From an uncultured Latescibacterota bacterium (GTDB taxonomy: Bacteria > Latescibacterota > UBA2968 > UBA8231), in contig OX638377.1 of NCBI GenBank assembly GCA_951813615.1, forward strand, positions 3,622,599-3,686,598: a DNA stretch of 64,000 nucleotides. The letters run 5' to 3'. The translations under genes and the position numbers were made by a program. Shown one piece after another: positions 17,036 to 26,243 of this stretch. Each line of letters starts with the position of its first letter. The first letter of the stretch is position 1. The notes under the pieces were generated by a model. The model saw nothing but the letters and a program-made list of their open reading frames with translations, was not told where the DNA came from and made no database searches.

Positions 17036-17970
17036 TCAGAAACTCCCCGGTGGTACTGCTCTGTGTGCAAAGAGGCTTTTAAGCTCCCCCAAGATCTCGA
17101 CTCCACAGCCGTAAAAGTACCCTCCATCGGCATCAGGATCAAGTCGGTGAAGCGATCGGAAAAGCGATACGAGTTGTGTTGACCCGAAAGCGACCACTTA
17201 GCATCAAAAAGCTCCGAATGTACATCAAGATCGTTGAACTCTACATTAAAGCCAAGAATTTCACCTTCTCGCAAGAGGTGCTCCTCGCTTTGGAAGACCG
17301 CATTGATATCAACGCGATCAAAGGGCACAAGCATAACTTCGTAGTTTGTCACTCCCTCTCCTCCCAAGCTACCTACAAACTCGACTGCCGCCCCGGTATA
17401 GGGACCGTCGGCTAGCGCGTACCAAGTAGCGGCGGAAAAATTGACGAAGAAATCCTCGTCGGGCGGCGGGCCAGCCAAAACAAAGTGGTTAGCCTCAGTT
17501 CCATTGCGCCGCCACTGCTCTTCGTGGCTCAACTCGGTGAAATTGGCGAATTGCCCACCGGAGTGATCCGCGTCGATAAACAATTCCATCGCATCGTCTT
17601 GGAAGAGCATCCCAGTACTACCGGCAGGACGATCGATCTGGTGTATATCATCGCGAACCTGAGCGGCGATATAGAGCCTGTTCTCCGCTTTATTCCACCC
17701 TACCATGAGACGAACAGCAAAATCGTCCGAATCGCTCGCCTCAACTTCTGGATTAATCAGGTCGTGAAACTGACCCGTTAATATGGTGTAGGAGTCGCCT
17801 ACAACTTCCCAATCTGTCAGGTCTCCGTCAATAGCGGGGACCAAAGGATCGGGAAATTGAAAGGCTTTGTAGGCCACTCCTTCGGGGTAATGCCCCTGAG
17901 CCGGCTTAGCTAAACCTACTGTTATTTGTAGCGCCAGCCCTAAAAAAAACAACCACGACCAGCACCTCAT
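17032..17970 (-). CDS. secreted CBM9/DOMON-like protein with C-terminal SWG motif
   Basis: The 312-residue protein has a signal peptide (about residues 1-21). Its body matches the CBM9-like fold: A-I-D-G-D-L-T-D-W near residue 45, LFQDDAMELFIDADHSGG, and GEILGFNVEFNDLD. CBM9 domains bind sugars or haem, but in this setting the ligand is unknown. Near the C-terminus is VESRSWGSLKASL, which matches the ends of the products at 42823-43719 and 49248-49703. It is the first gene of the operon running to 9489, 46 bp from the start site predicted for a near-consensus promoter. Its stop overlaps the next gene by four bases. Confidence 0.82.
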   Translation of the reverse strand: MRCWSWLFFLGLALQITVGLAKPAQGHYPEGVAYKAFQFPDPLVPAIDGDLTDWEVVGDSYTILTGQFHDLINPEVEASDSDDFAVRLMVGWNKAENRLYIAAQVRDDIHQIDRPAGSTGMLFQDDAMELFIDADHSGGQFANFTELSHEEQWRRNGTEANHFVLAGPPPDEDFFVNFSAATWYALADGPYTGAAVEFVGSLGGEGVTNYEVMLVPFDRVDINAVFQSEEHLLREGEILGFNVEFNDLDVHSELFDAKWSLSGQHNSYRFSDRFTDLILMPMEGTFTAVESRSWGSLKASLHTEQYHRGVSE

Positions 17971-18022
17971 CCAACGCCTTCTTATCTGTTTTTTTTAATA
18001 TCTTTCAATTGTATAGGGCAGT

Positions 18023-18051
18023 ATGATAATCAATGGCCTAAGACGTGTCAA
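18023..18051 (-). promoter_or_regulatory. near-consensus promoter of the CBM9-lipoprotein-PorV-TPR-ExbBD operon
   Basis: On the minus strand TTGACA (complement of 18046-18051) is followed after exactly 17 bases by TATCAT (complement of 18023-18028). The -35 is perfect and the -10 is one base off consensus. Transcription should start near 18016, 46 bp before the first gene. Confidence 0.82.
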
Positions 18052-18258
18052 GATATATTAGATACAGCCGTGTAAACAATAAGCCTACAACGAACAAAAT
18101 CAATAAATAACAATTGGTTAGGCCTATCTATCTCCATGTAAATCACTGCAAATCCACCCACCCTCACCTCGACTTCACTAATTATGTGAGCGATTTATCT
18201 GAGCGATTGACTACAAAGGCCTCTCTTTTTTCGTACTCGTTGGCCCGATCTGACTATC

Positions 18259-18287
18259 TTGAGATGTTCGCTAAGGTACTATATAAT
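18259..18287 (+). promoter_or_regulatory. near-consensus promoter of the secreted FlgD-CTD gene
   Basis: TTGAGA at 18259-18264, 17 bases, then a perfect TATAAT at 18282-18287. Expected start is near 18294, giving a leader of about 130 bases before the ATG at 18423. Confidence 0.82.
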
Positions 18288-18422
18288 AGGATAGCGAAAC
18301 ATTTTCAAACACGTGATTAGCCCGGCAGGCGCGGACTAAAAAGAAGCGCACAACTGCCGTCTTCGTCTTTGTCATGCTCATCGCGGGCATCAAGGATTTA
18401 CATTCTTGCGTGGAGATACTCG

Positions 18423-21077
18423 ATGATCAGGTTATTGGTAGCGGTGCTCGGTGTCGCGTTTGTGTCCAGCAACAGCTATGCCGAAGTCAAGCGGTGGCGG
18501 ATCGGCGACGAGGTGCATCCTTGGACTCTGCGACCGGTCACCGGTCGCCTCGACTTGGGTCGCAGTTGGGCCGTTGAGTTGATCGCCGACGACGATGGCG
18601 ACGGACTCATCGACGAAGACCCCGTCGAGCTCATCGACAACGACGACGACGCGCTGATCAACGAGGACCCAGTCGACGAGCAAGTTGACAACGACGAAGA
18701 CGGCCAACTCAACGAAGACCCAGCCAACGGAAGAGACGACGATGGCGACGGACTCATCGACGAAGACCCCATCGAGCTCATCGACAACGATCTCGACGGG
18801 CTCATCAACGAGGACGGACCGGATCCTCAGTTCGACAATGACGGCGATGGCCAACTCAATGAGGACGGGTTGTACACCCTCTTTGACGACGATTGGGACG
18901 GCCAGCTCAACGAGGATCCAATCAACGGAAGCGATGACGATGGCGACGGACTCATCGACGAAGACCCCTCGCTACCCGAGCACGGCCAAGGGGTGACCAC
19001 CTGGCTGCGGCCGGTGCGTCTCGACAGCTTGCGCAACCTCGCCTACTTGCTCAACCAGCGCTTCAAGGTCGGCGAGTTCGGCGGCATCATCCCCGGCAAG
19101 GATCCTCAGCGCCCCTTTATGGTGGTGCCGAGCGAATACGGTTTTCGTCGTGAGATCGCCGATCCCATCTCGGCCGACCACTGGGCGACTGCCCAAGTAA
19201 TCGGTCGCGTCGACGCGGAGCTGATCGTCGATGGAGACCTTAGCACAGGATACGGCTCCGCCATTTACAACCGCGGGGGCGTTGGCATCAATCTGATGGG
19301 CTACTACTATCTCAACCGCATTGTCTTCCGCCCACGGCCGACCTTGCCCGCCAGCACCATTGCCAACTACTACATCCGCTACGGCAACCAGACCACGATC
19401 AGTAGCCGCTCCGAAACCATCCAAGCGAGTAGAACGCTAGTCCCCGTTACCAACGGCCAGTTCAATCCCGTAATCAAAGATTTCCGATTCGTCACCCCTT
19501 TTGTCGCCGGTCGCGTCGACATAGTCTCGACGGATCCCAAAGGCACCTATGTCGAAACGGCCGAAGCGGGCTATTTCGGCGACGGCTATGCCATCGATGG
19601 GCAGTATATCTCGGCCATCATCGACGTGGGCACACCCACCCCACGCATCCGACGCTACGACCGCGAGATCGAGCAATTCGCCGGTTCGCAGCGCGATGCC
19701 TATGAAAGTCAGTTCCCCCTCGATATAGCCGGTGATCAAGTCAACTGGGGCAAGGTGCGCTGGCGCGGGAACCGCGACGGCCGCGATGGCGATGTCCGCA
19801 TCCAGTTCCGCGTGGGCAATACTCTTGATACTCATATCTACGCCCGTCGCCTGGGACCAGGACTCACGGATACCCAAGACGCAAATGGCAACCTCCTCGA
19901 TCTGTTTGCTTGGATCAAGATCCCCGAGGGCCGCGTCCCCGAGCGCGAACTGCAATACAACGAGCTAGGTGTTGACCTAGGAGACGACGGCCTTCTAGGC
20001 TGGAGCTTCTGGTCGGCACCTTTCAAGCTCGAAGACGCCCTCATCGACGAGAGCTTGCCCGAATCCGAATGGCAAAACACCGGAGTCCAGCTACCCTTAC
20101 CCGGGGGGACTCGCTACATCCAGTTCCGCATCCTCTTCGACTCCGCCCAGCACAGCGCAGCCCTATTGGACTTCATCGAGTTCGACTACGACGCGCCGCT
20201 GGTCTCGGGTGGGATCGTCGCTGAAATTTTCCCCCCGCGCGTCACCTTGGGCGAGGAAACGGCGTTCCGCTACTTTGTCCGGCCATTCTTCAAAACGGGC
20301 GAGGCCACCTCCTTCAACCGGATCGAGATCGCCGTGCCCAGCGCAGATACGCGCATCGACACCTTGCGCTTCGACGGCCAAGACTGGACCGAAATTGCCC
20401 CTGGCACGGGGGCCGATCCGCTGAGCGATACTCATCCCCTCCGCCTCACCCCAGTAGAGGGCCGCACCGACAGCTTGGGGCAGTTTGCCCAGAGCGTAGT
20501 CACAAATCCACGCACGGGGTCGTCCAAACTGCATATCAAGCTGCCTCTGATGGGTGCTGAGCACTTCCAATTCGACCAGAACATCGAGATCGTCTTCCGC
20601 TCTAAGCTCTTCCGTGGTTCAGAAGAGTTCACCAGTTCGGTGTGGAATGACCAAGGCGACCCTGGTGTCGAATCCATCCCGCAACCGGCCGAGGATGGGG
20701 ACGCTACACCCGACATCGCTACCAACGCCCTCCTCGTGGTCGCCGACGAGATCAACCAAATCGTCAAGGCTCCCCACATCGCCCCCAATCCCTTTACGCC
20801 CAACGGCGATGGCATCAACGACGAAGTCACTTTTTCCTTCGATCTTTTTCTCGTCCTCGATCAGGTCGATGTTCAACTCGAAATCTACGATCTGTCTGGC
20901 CGCCGCATCGCCCAGATCCAGCCAGGAGGCTCGACGGCGGGCAGCCTCCAAGTCGAGTGGGATGGCCGCGACAGCCAAGGCCAAGCCGCCCCTCCGGGCA
21001 TCTATCTCTACCGGCTCGCCATCGACTTGGACAACACTTCCACTGAGCGCTCGGGCACCCTATCGCTGGTCTATTGA
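18423..21077 (+). CDS. large secreted protein: Asp-rich repeats, discoidin-like region, FlgD-type C-terminal domain
   Basis: The start at 18423 gives an 884-residue protein with a clean signal peptide (cut after S-N-S-Y-A); GGAG lies seven bases upstream. Residues about 55-180 hold roughly eight Asp-rich units of the form D-D-G-D-G-L-I-D-E-D-P, likely calcium-binding. A region near residues 265-320 (ELIVDGDLSTGYG ... YYLNRIVFRPRP) resembles a discoidin (F5/8 type C) domain. Another beta-rich region follows, and the last about 100 residues form a FlgD/gliding-type domain: NPFTPNGDGINDEV, YDLSGRRIAQI, W-D-G-R-D, PPGIYLYRL, ending SLVY. Such C-terminal domains are export and anchoring signals in type IX systems. 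Paralogues are at 36779-40114 and 40151-42640. Cell-surface location is inferred. Confidence 0.85.
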   Translation: MIRLLVAVLGVAFVSSNSYAEVKRWRIGDEVHPWTLRPVTGRLDLGRSWAVELIADDDGDGLIDEDPVELIDNDDDALINEDPVDEQVDNDEDGQLNEDPANGRDDDGDGLIDEDPIELIDNDLDGLINEDGPDPQFDNDGDGQLNEDGLYTLFDDDWDGQLNEDPINGSDDDGDGLIDEDPSLPEHGQGVTTWLRPVRLDSLRNLAYLLNQRFKVGEFGGIIPGKDPQRPFMVVPSEYGFRREIADPISADHWATAQVIGRVDAELIVDGDLSTGYGSAIYNRGGVGINLMGYYYLNRIVFRPRPTLPASTIANYYIRYGNQTTISSRSETIQASRTLVPVTNGQFNPVIKDFRFVTPFVAGRVDIVSTDPKGTYVETAEAGYFGDGYAIDGQYISAIIDVGTPTPRIRRYDREIEQFAGSQRDAYESQFPLDIAGDQVNWGKVRWRGNRDGRDGDVRIQFRVGNTLDTHIYARRLGPGLTDTQDANGNLLDLFAWIKIPEGRVPERELQYNELGVDLGDDGLLGWSFWSAPFKLEDALIDESLPESEWQNTGVQLPLPGGTRYIQFRILFDSAQHSAALLDFIEFDYDAPLVSGGIVAEIFPPRVTLGEETAFRYFVRPFFKTGEATSFNRIEIAVPSADTRIDTLRFDGQDWTEIAPGTGADPLSDTHPLRLTPVEGRTDSLGQFAQSVVTNPRTGSSKLHIKLPLMGAEHFQFDQNIEIVFRSKLFRGSEEFTSSVWNDQGDPGVESIPQPAEDGDATPDIATNALLVVADEINQIVKAPHIAPNPFTPNGDGINDEVTFSFDLFLVLDQVDVQLEIYDLSGRRIAQIQPGGSTAGSLQVEWDGRDSQGQAAPPGIYLYRLAIDLDNTSTERSGTLSLVY
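18591..18968 (+). repeat. three exact 33-nt direct repeats inside the Asp-rich region
   Basis: An identical 33-base unit starting GACGATGGCGACGGACTC occurs at 18591-18623, 18738-18770 and 18936-18968, all in frame. The first two are inside a longer imperfect repeat. Exact identity over 11 codons indicates recent duplication or gene conversion; the array may vary in copy number between strains. Confidence 0.9.
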
Positions 21078-21083
21078 CCCAAA

Positions 21084-21127
21084 TGCGTGACTTTGCCCGG
21101 TCCTTCGGAGTCGGGCAAAGTCACGCA
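21084..21127 (+). terminator. hairpin after the FlgD-CTD gene
   Basis: A 16-bp perfect stem (21084-21099 with 21112-21127), with a TCC/GGA inner pair possible in the loop, starts seven bases after the stop codon. There is no T-run after it, so it may act as a weak or factor-assisted terminator or a 3'-end stabiliser. Confidence 0.65.
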
Positions 21128-21173
21128 GCAAAACGCTTGCATAATTTCCCTTCCTCGTCACCACTCTAACGCC

Positions 21174-23264
21174 ATGGCGCGCAGCACCCGTTTTTTTTGC
21201 GGCGCGCTCCTGCTAGTCGCCTTTGCACTGCGGCTAGGCTATTTGTGGGAACACCGCACCAGCCCCTTCTTCGACGCGCCCATAGTTGACGCCCAGACCT
21301 TTCTCAAGCAGGCCCTTGCCAGTGGCCCATTCTGGGGAGGGGACGAACCGTACTGGCAACCCCCCCTCTACATCTACCTGCTGACGTTCGTTTGCTGGCT
21401 TCTACCAGCCTCGTACTTCGTCGGCATCCGGCTCATACATGCGGGGCTCGGCGTCCTCTCCTGCCTGTTGGTATACGCATTGGCCCGGCACGCTTTTGGC
21501 GAGCAGGTCGGCCGCATCGCCGGTATCATGGCAGCCTTGTGCGGCTCCTTGCTCTATTTTGAGGGTGAATTATTGGCTGTGCCGGTGGAAGTTTTCCTTA
21601 ATCTCTTACTCCTATACAGCCTGTTGCTTGCGTGGAGACGCGATCGCGGACGAGACTGGGTGCTGGCCGGCCTCATCGCGGGCCTTGCGGCTCTGACGCG
21701 CCCTACTATCTTGCTCTTTATCGCGGCCTTTTGCGCTTGGGCACTGTGGCACCGGCGCACGTCTGCCTACCGTCCCCTATTCTCTTTTGTCGTTCCCATA
21801 GCGCTAGTCATCTTGCCTATCACCTATCGCAACTGGACCATTGAGCCGGACCTCGTCTTCATCTCCTCCAATGCCGGCGTCAACTTCTATATCGGCAACA
21901 ACGCCGACTACGAGCGCACGGTTTCGCTGCGACCGGGCATGCAATGGGAAACCATGATCGCCAAAGCAACGAACTCGGGGCATGAAACCGCAGCCGCTCA
22001 ATCGGCCTTTTTCTTGGACAAAGCCCTTGATTACATGACCACGCAGCCCTTCGACTATCTTGGCCTAATCGGCAAGAAGGCATTCCATTTTTGGAGCGGC
22101 CCGGAGACCAAGCGCAATCAAGACATATACTACGCCCGCCAACACTCGCGGATTTTGAGTCTCTTGCTCTGGGATTGGTGCGTGTCGATTCCCTTCGGCC
22201 TGATCGGCCCGCTGAGCCTGCTCGGCTTGGGACTGAGTATGAGGAGGGAGTGGACGCCGCCGATTGCCTTGCTGCGGCTCTACGCGCTAGTGTACACGGC
22301 CTCGGTCGTACTTTTCTTTCCAGCGGCCCGCTACCGCATGCCGGTCGTGCCGGTGCTGATCGCTTTTGCTGCTTTTGCCGCCTTTCAGCTCTATCTAGGC
22401 CTGCGCCGCAAAGCCTATATCCGCACCACAGTGCTTGCCCTGCCTCTCGGGGGCCTACTGGTCCTGTGCAATCTCGCCAAGGCCACGCCGACCGCAGAGG
22501 ACGCCCAACTCTACTTCGACCTAGGCGAGGTACATCTGCGCAAGCAAGACTACTCCCTGTCTGCGCGTTACTCGCACCGGGCACTAGAATTGGACCCGCA
22601 GTACAACTACGCCCGCCACAATCTAGCCGTGGCGTACTTTCACCAAGAGCGCTATAGGGAAAGCGAACGCGAGGCTCTACAGACCCTCGCGGAAAATCCC
22701 CGGCGCACCGACACCCGCATACTTTTAGGCCGAATTTACCTAGCGACTAATAAGCCACAGCAGGCCGAAGCACATCTGCGCCGTGCTCTCCAACGAGATC
22801 CAGAATCTGGCATGGTCCACTACTACTACGGCCGCCTGCTCTACCGCCAAGGACACTACGCCACGGCCGCAACTCACTTGCAGCGGGCGCTTGCTTGGCA
22901 GCCCCAGGATTTCTGGCTGCACTACGAACTGGGGAGGGCCTTACAGCAGGCCGGACAAACCGAGGCCGCACTCGGCCAGTACCACCGAGCTCTGTCTCTC
23001 GAAAGGCGGCCCGAAGCCCTAAATGCCATCGGTGCCCTACACTTGCTCGCTGGGCGCACACAAGCGGCGCGGACACATCTCCTCCAAGCCCTAGAACTGG
23101 ATCCAAATAACCCAGACGTCCACGTCAACCTCGCACTCATCGAACTCGAAAATGGCAACCACGCCGCGGCCATTGACCGGCTGCGCCAAGTGCTAGCGAG
23201 AGGGCCCTCCGCCCACGCGCAACGTCTGCTCGACGAAGCCTATCGCCGGCTCGAAGCGCCATAG
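21174..23264 (+). CDS. GT39-like membrane glycosyltransferase fused to TPR domain
   Basis: From the ATG at 21174 the protein has 696 residues. The first about 400 have ten or so membrane helices in the pattern of PMT/ArnT-type (GT39/GT83) lipid-sugar glycosyltransferases: FALRLGYLWEHR at the start of helix 1, the first periplasmic loop FFDAPIVDAQTFL with acidic residues, then EGELLAVPVEVFLNLLLL and ALTRPTILLF. From about residue 460 to the end are seven or so TPRs (YFDLGEVHLRKQDYSLSARY, HYYYGRLLYRQGHYATAATHL). It probably moves a sugar from a polyprenyl carrier to a protein or lipid at the outer face of the inner membrane; the donor is unknown. It starts an operon that continues with CRTAC1- and TPR-type genes. 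Confidence 0.8.
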   Translation: MARSTRFFCGALLLVAFALRLGYLWEHRTSPFFDAPIVDAQTFLKQALASGPFWGGDEPYWQPPLYIYLLTFVCWLLPASYFVGIRLIHAGLGVLSCLLVYALARHAFGEQVGRIAGIMAALCGSLLYFEGELLAVPVEVFLNLLLLYSLLLAWRRDRGRDWVLAGLIAGLAALTRPTILLFIAAFCAWALWHRRTSAYRPLFSFVVPIALVILPITYRNWTIEPDLVFISSNAGVNFYIGNNADYERTVSLRPGMQWETMIAKATNSGHETAAAQSAFFLDKALDYMTTQPFDYLGLIGKKAFHFWSGPETKRNQDIYYARQHSRILSLLLWDWCVSIPFGLIGPLSLLGLGLSMRREWTPPIALLRLYALVYTASVVLFFPAARYRMPVVPVLIAFAAFAAFQLYLGLRRKAYIRTTVLALPLGGLLVLCNLAKATPTAEDAQLYFDLGEVHLRKQDYSLSARYSHRALELDPQYNYARHNLAVAYFHQERYRESEREALQTLAENPRRTDTRILLGRIYLATNKPQQAEAHLRRALQRDPESGMVHYYYGRLLYRQGHYATAATHLQRALAWQPQDFWLHYELGRALQQAGQTEAALGQYHRALSLERRPEALNAIGALHLLAGRTQAARTHLLQALELDPNNPDVHVNLALIELENGNHAAAIDRLRQVLARGPSAHAQRLLDEAYRRLEAP

Positions 23265-23272
23265 GAGGCTCC

Positions 23273-24904
23273 TTGTCTGGCTACTTCCAAGCTCTTTTGT
23301 CCCTTGCTTGCGCACTACCCGTCTTCAGCGCTAGGCCACTCTTTACCGACGTAACCCAAGCTGCCGGCATCGCCTTCGTCAATGAGTCCGGCGGAGCCGA
23401 TAAGCAGTACATCATCGAAACCCAATCGGCTGGTGGCGGCTTTTGGGACTACGACAGCGACGGCCATCTCGATATTTTTCTTACCAGTGGCGGCCGTCCC
23501 GACTCGACGACAGGCACCACGCTCTATCGCGGGATAGGTCACGGCACGTTTAGCGATGCGACCACAGGCTCTGGCACGGAGTTGGGCGGCTGGAATATGG
23601 GCGTAGCCTTTGCCGACTACAACAGCGACGGCCATCCCGACCTCTACCTCACCCGTTGGGGCCGGGACGCACTTTTGGCTAACGCCGGAAACGGGACCTT
23701 CAAAGATGCTACTGCGGCAGCGGGCCTCGGTTCGGAAGGCTGGGGAATCGGCGCAGCTTTTGCCGACTACGACAGCGACGGAGACCTCGACCTCTATGTG
23801 GCCAACTACATAGCTTTTGAACTCGGCGGCCCGCCCTTTTACGACCGTTGGTGCAAACACAACGGCGTACCCGCGGCCTGCGGTCCGAGCGGTGCCCAAG
23901 CCCAACCGGATATACTCTACCGCAACGAAGGAGATGGTACCTTTATCGATGCCACCCTGCAAGCGGGCATTCGCGGCCCAAATTACTATGGCATGGGCGT
24001 GGCTTGGTCCGACTTAGATGGCGATGGCGACGGCGACCTCTACGTCGCCAATGACGGGCATCCCAACAGCCTCTATCGCAACGACGGGGGCCGCTTCGTC
24101 AACATCTCGCTGGCGACCGGCACGGCGTATAGTGGTGACGGGCGTGCCCAAGCCGGCATGGGTGTCGCCTTGGCCGACTTTGACAATGACTTACAGGTGG
24201 ACATTTTCGTGACCAATTTCTCACAGGATCACAATACCCTCTACCGCAATGAGGGCAATGGCTTCTTCGCCGACGTCAGTGGACGCGCCGGTCTAGCCAG
24301 CAGCAGTCGCCCTTTTATGGGCTGGGGGACCTTCTTTTTTGACCACGACCACGACGGCTGGCAGGATCTCTTCGTCGCCAACGGCCATCTCATGCCAGCC
24401 ATTGAACAGGGCGGCGGCGGCCTCCGCTACCGCCAACGCAACCAACTCTACCGCAACTTGGGCGACGGGCGCTTTCGAGAAATCGTCAACGAACCGGCTC
24501 TCGCTGTAGAGCGAGTCAGTCGCGGCGCGGCCAGCGGCGATTACGACGACGACGGCGACCTCGACATCCTAGTCGCCAATCTCGACGACGCCCCCGCCCT
24601 CTTGCGCAACGACGTCGCAGCCAAGGGGCACTGGCTGCTGTTGACGCTGCGCCAGAAAGCCACCGGGGTCATCGGGGCGCACGTACGGATCCATGCTGGA
24701 GACTTGCACCAGATGCGCGAAGTGCTGACCGGCTCTAGCTTTCAAGCTCAGAGCGACACGCGCTTGCACTTCGGCTTGGGTTCAGCCACTGCGGCCGATA
24801 TTGAAATCACTTGGCCGGGCGGCGAGCGCCAAGTTTTCCAAGCTGTGACCGCCGACCGCCACTACGTCATTCATCGGGGCGTTGATCGCCTCACACCGGA
24901 GTAG
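23273..24904 (+). CDS. secreted FG-GAP/ASPIC-UnbV (CRTAC1-type) protein, TTG start
   Basis: The 543-residue protein is best started at the TTG at 23273, four bases after a perfect AGGAGG; a signal peptide follows (about residues 1-20, cut near F-S-A). The body has seven or so FG-GAP/VCBS propeller blades with calcium-type D-x-D/N-x-D-G-x-x-D-L motifs, such as DYDSDGHLDIF and DLDGDGDGDLYVAN. The last about 80 residues are an ASPIC/UnbV domain (VIGAHVRIHAGD ... EITWPGGERQVF). Such proteins are common next to TPR genes in Acidobacteria, Planctomycetes and relatives, but their role is not known. It is eight bases after the GT39/TPR gene. Confidence 0.88.
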   Translation: MSGYFQALLSLACALPVFSARPLFTDVTQAAGIAFVNESGGADKQYIIETQSAGGGFWDYDSDGHLDIFLTSGGRPDSTTGTTLYRGIGHGTFSDATTGSGTELGGWNMGVAFADYNSDGHPDLYLTRWGRDALLANAGNGTFKDATAAAGLGSEGWGIGAAFADYDSDGDLDLYVANYIAFELGGPPFYDRWCKHNGVPAACGPSGAQAQPDILYRNEGDGTFIDATLQAGIRGPNYYGMGVAWSDLDGDGDGDLYVANDGHPNSLYRNDGGRFVNISLATGTAYSGDGRAQAGMGVALADFDNDLQVDIFVTNFSQDHNTLYRNEGNGFFADVSGRAGLASSSRPFMGWGTFFFDHDHDGWQDLFVANGHLMPAIEQGGGGLRYRQRNQLYRNLGDGRFREIVNEPALAVERVSRGAASGDYDDDGDLDILVANLDDAPALLRNDVAAKGHWLLLTLRQKATGVIGAHVRIHAGDLHQMREVLTGSSFQAQSDTRLHFGLGSATAADIEITWPGGERQVFQAVTADRHYVIHRGVDRLTPE

Positions 24905-24908
24905 AACT

Positions 24909-26243
24909 ATGCACCTTGCCTTACTTTTTTTATTCGTGTGCGCCGCCTGTGCTCGCGAAACACCCGATCCACAGCAAGCTCCCTCTCCGCCGACTAGTTC
25001 GGCAGCTCAGACTTTTTCCGCCGGTCGCGCACTCCAAACCCGCGGCCTTTTCTCCCAAGCCGAGCAAGCCTATCGCCAAGCGCTGCAACAAGCTCCAGAC
25101 AATCCCCAATACCATTACTATCTCGGCGTTGCATTGCATGCCCAGAGTCGTTTTGCCGAGGCGCAGACTCAGTTTGAGAAAGCGCTCGAACTAAAACCCG
25201 ACTACGCCGGTCCCCGCATCGCCTTGGGCAAAATGTTCTATGATGTACACGGAAAAGTAGAAGAGGCTCGCCAACTCCTCACCGAGGCCCTGGAACTGGC
25301 TCCCAATGCTGTCGAAGCACGGTATATCCTAGGCGTGATCCACCAGCGCGAAGGCCAGCTACCAGAGGCCCGCGAAATTTTCGCCGCCATCGCCGCTGCC
25401 GACTCCACCCACCTCCAGGCCCGGCTACAGCTAGGCCTAGCGGACCTAAAACTAGGCAACTACCAAGAAGCCGAAAGCCAACTGCGCCAAGTCGCGCGCC
25501 TCAGCCCTCACGAGCCAGCCGCGTTCCTCGGAATCGGGCAGGCTCTGTTGCGCATGGGCCGCACCGCAGAGGGGCAACGCGCCCTTGAGCGTGCGCGCGT
25601 CTTGGACGAACAAAACGCCCAACTCAAACCCCACCAAGATGCGCTGCGCCAGCACCCCGACCAACCCCAAGCCCACTCCAACCTCGCAGCCCTCTACAGT
25701 CGCTTTGGGCGTCTCAAACAAGCTGTCGAACACTATCGTCAGTCCATCCTCATCGATTCGACCTATGGCTTGGGGTACCAGGGACTGGGCACGCTACTCC
25801 AGCGCCGGGGCAAGGACGATTTGGCAGCGCGCTATTACCTCGAAGCATTGAGCCACGACTCGACCCTAGCCGAAAGCCACAACAATCTGGGCCTGATCTT
25901 CCACAAGCAGAGCCAGCTAGAAAAGGCCCTCAGACAATACGAGCAGGCCGTGCGGTTTGCCCCATCTACGGGTTTCTACTACTCCAATATCGGCAATGTG
26001 TACCTCGAAATGGATCAACTAGACCAAGCGCAGGCGGCCGTCGAGCGGGCCATCGAACTGGATGCAAAGCTCTATAGTGCCCACGTACTGCTCGGCGATA
26101 TCCACGCCCGCCGCGGCGAATTCGCACGGGCCATTGCGCTCTGGGAGAACGTTCCGTCCGGTGGGGCAACCAGTGAAGCTCTACAAACCAAAATTGCCGA
26201 GGCGCGACGGCAGCTATCCGCGCAAGAGCGCACGCCGCGATGA
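24909..26243 (+). CDS. TPR lipoprotein
   Basis: Starting at 24909 the 444-residue protein has a short signal peptide with the lipobox F-V-C-A-A-C, so it should be lipid-anchored. The rest is about eleven TPRs, for example YHYYLGVALHAQSRFAEAQTQ, YILGVIHQREGQLPEAREIF and SNIGNVYLEMDQLDQAQAA. The stop-to-start gap to the ASPIC/UnbV gene is four bases, and its last four bases (ATGA) are the start of the next gene. No catalytic domain is seen. It is probably a partner or scaffold for the FG-GAP proteins encoded either side. Confidence 0.88.
   Translation: MHLALLFLFVCAACARETPDPQQAPSPPTSSAAQTFSAGRALQTRGLFSQAEQAYRQALQQAPDNPQYHYYLGVALHAQSRFAEAQTQFEKALELKPDYAGPRIALGKMFYDVHGKVEEARQLLTEALELAPNAVEARYILGVIHQREGQLPEAREIFAAIAAADSTHLQARLQLGLADLKLGNYQEAESQLRQVARLSPHEPAAFLGIGQALLRMGRTAEGQRALERARVLDEQNAQLKPHQDALRQHPDQPQAHSNLAALYSRFGRLKQAVEHYRQSILIDSTYGLGYQGLGTLLQRRGKDDLAARYYLEALSHDSTLAESHNNLGLIFHKQSQLEKALRQYEQAVRFAPSTGFYYSNIGNVYLEMDQLDQAQAAVERAIELDAKLYSAHVLLGDIHARRGEFARAIALWENVPSGGATSEALQTKIAEARRQLSAQERTPR

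Larger units (their letters stand above)
17971..18422. other. divergent intergenic control region
   Basis: This 452-bp AT-rich gap separates two divergent envelope genes and contains two well-spaced promoters pointing outwards, listed separately. The plus-strand transcript would have a leader of about 130 bases. I saw no strong hairpin, tRNA or riboswitch-like structure in it. A 68-codon plus-strand frame at 18114-18320 has no ribosome site and no recognisable sequence and is not called. Confidence 0.7.

Noticed and set aside
18114..18320. 68-codon frame in the divergent intergenic region
   Set aside because: No ribosome site, composition not protein-like, and it contains the predicted plus-strand promoter.
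18591..18968. CRISPR-like repeats
   Set aside because: The three 33-base units are in frame inside a coding region with unequal, related spacers; they encode a protein repeat.
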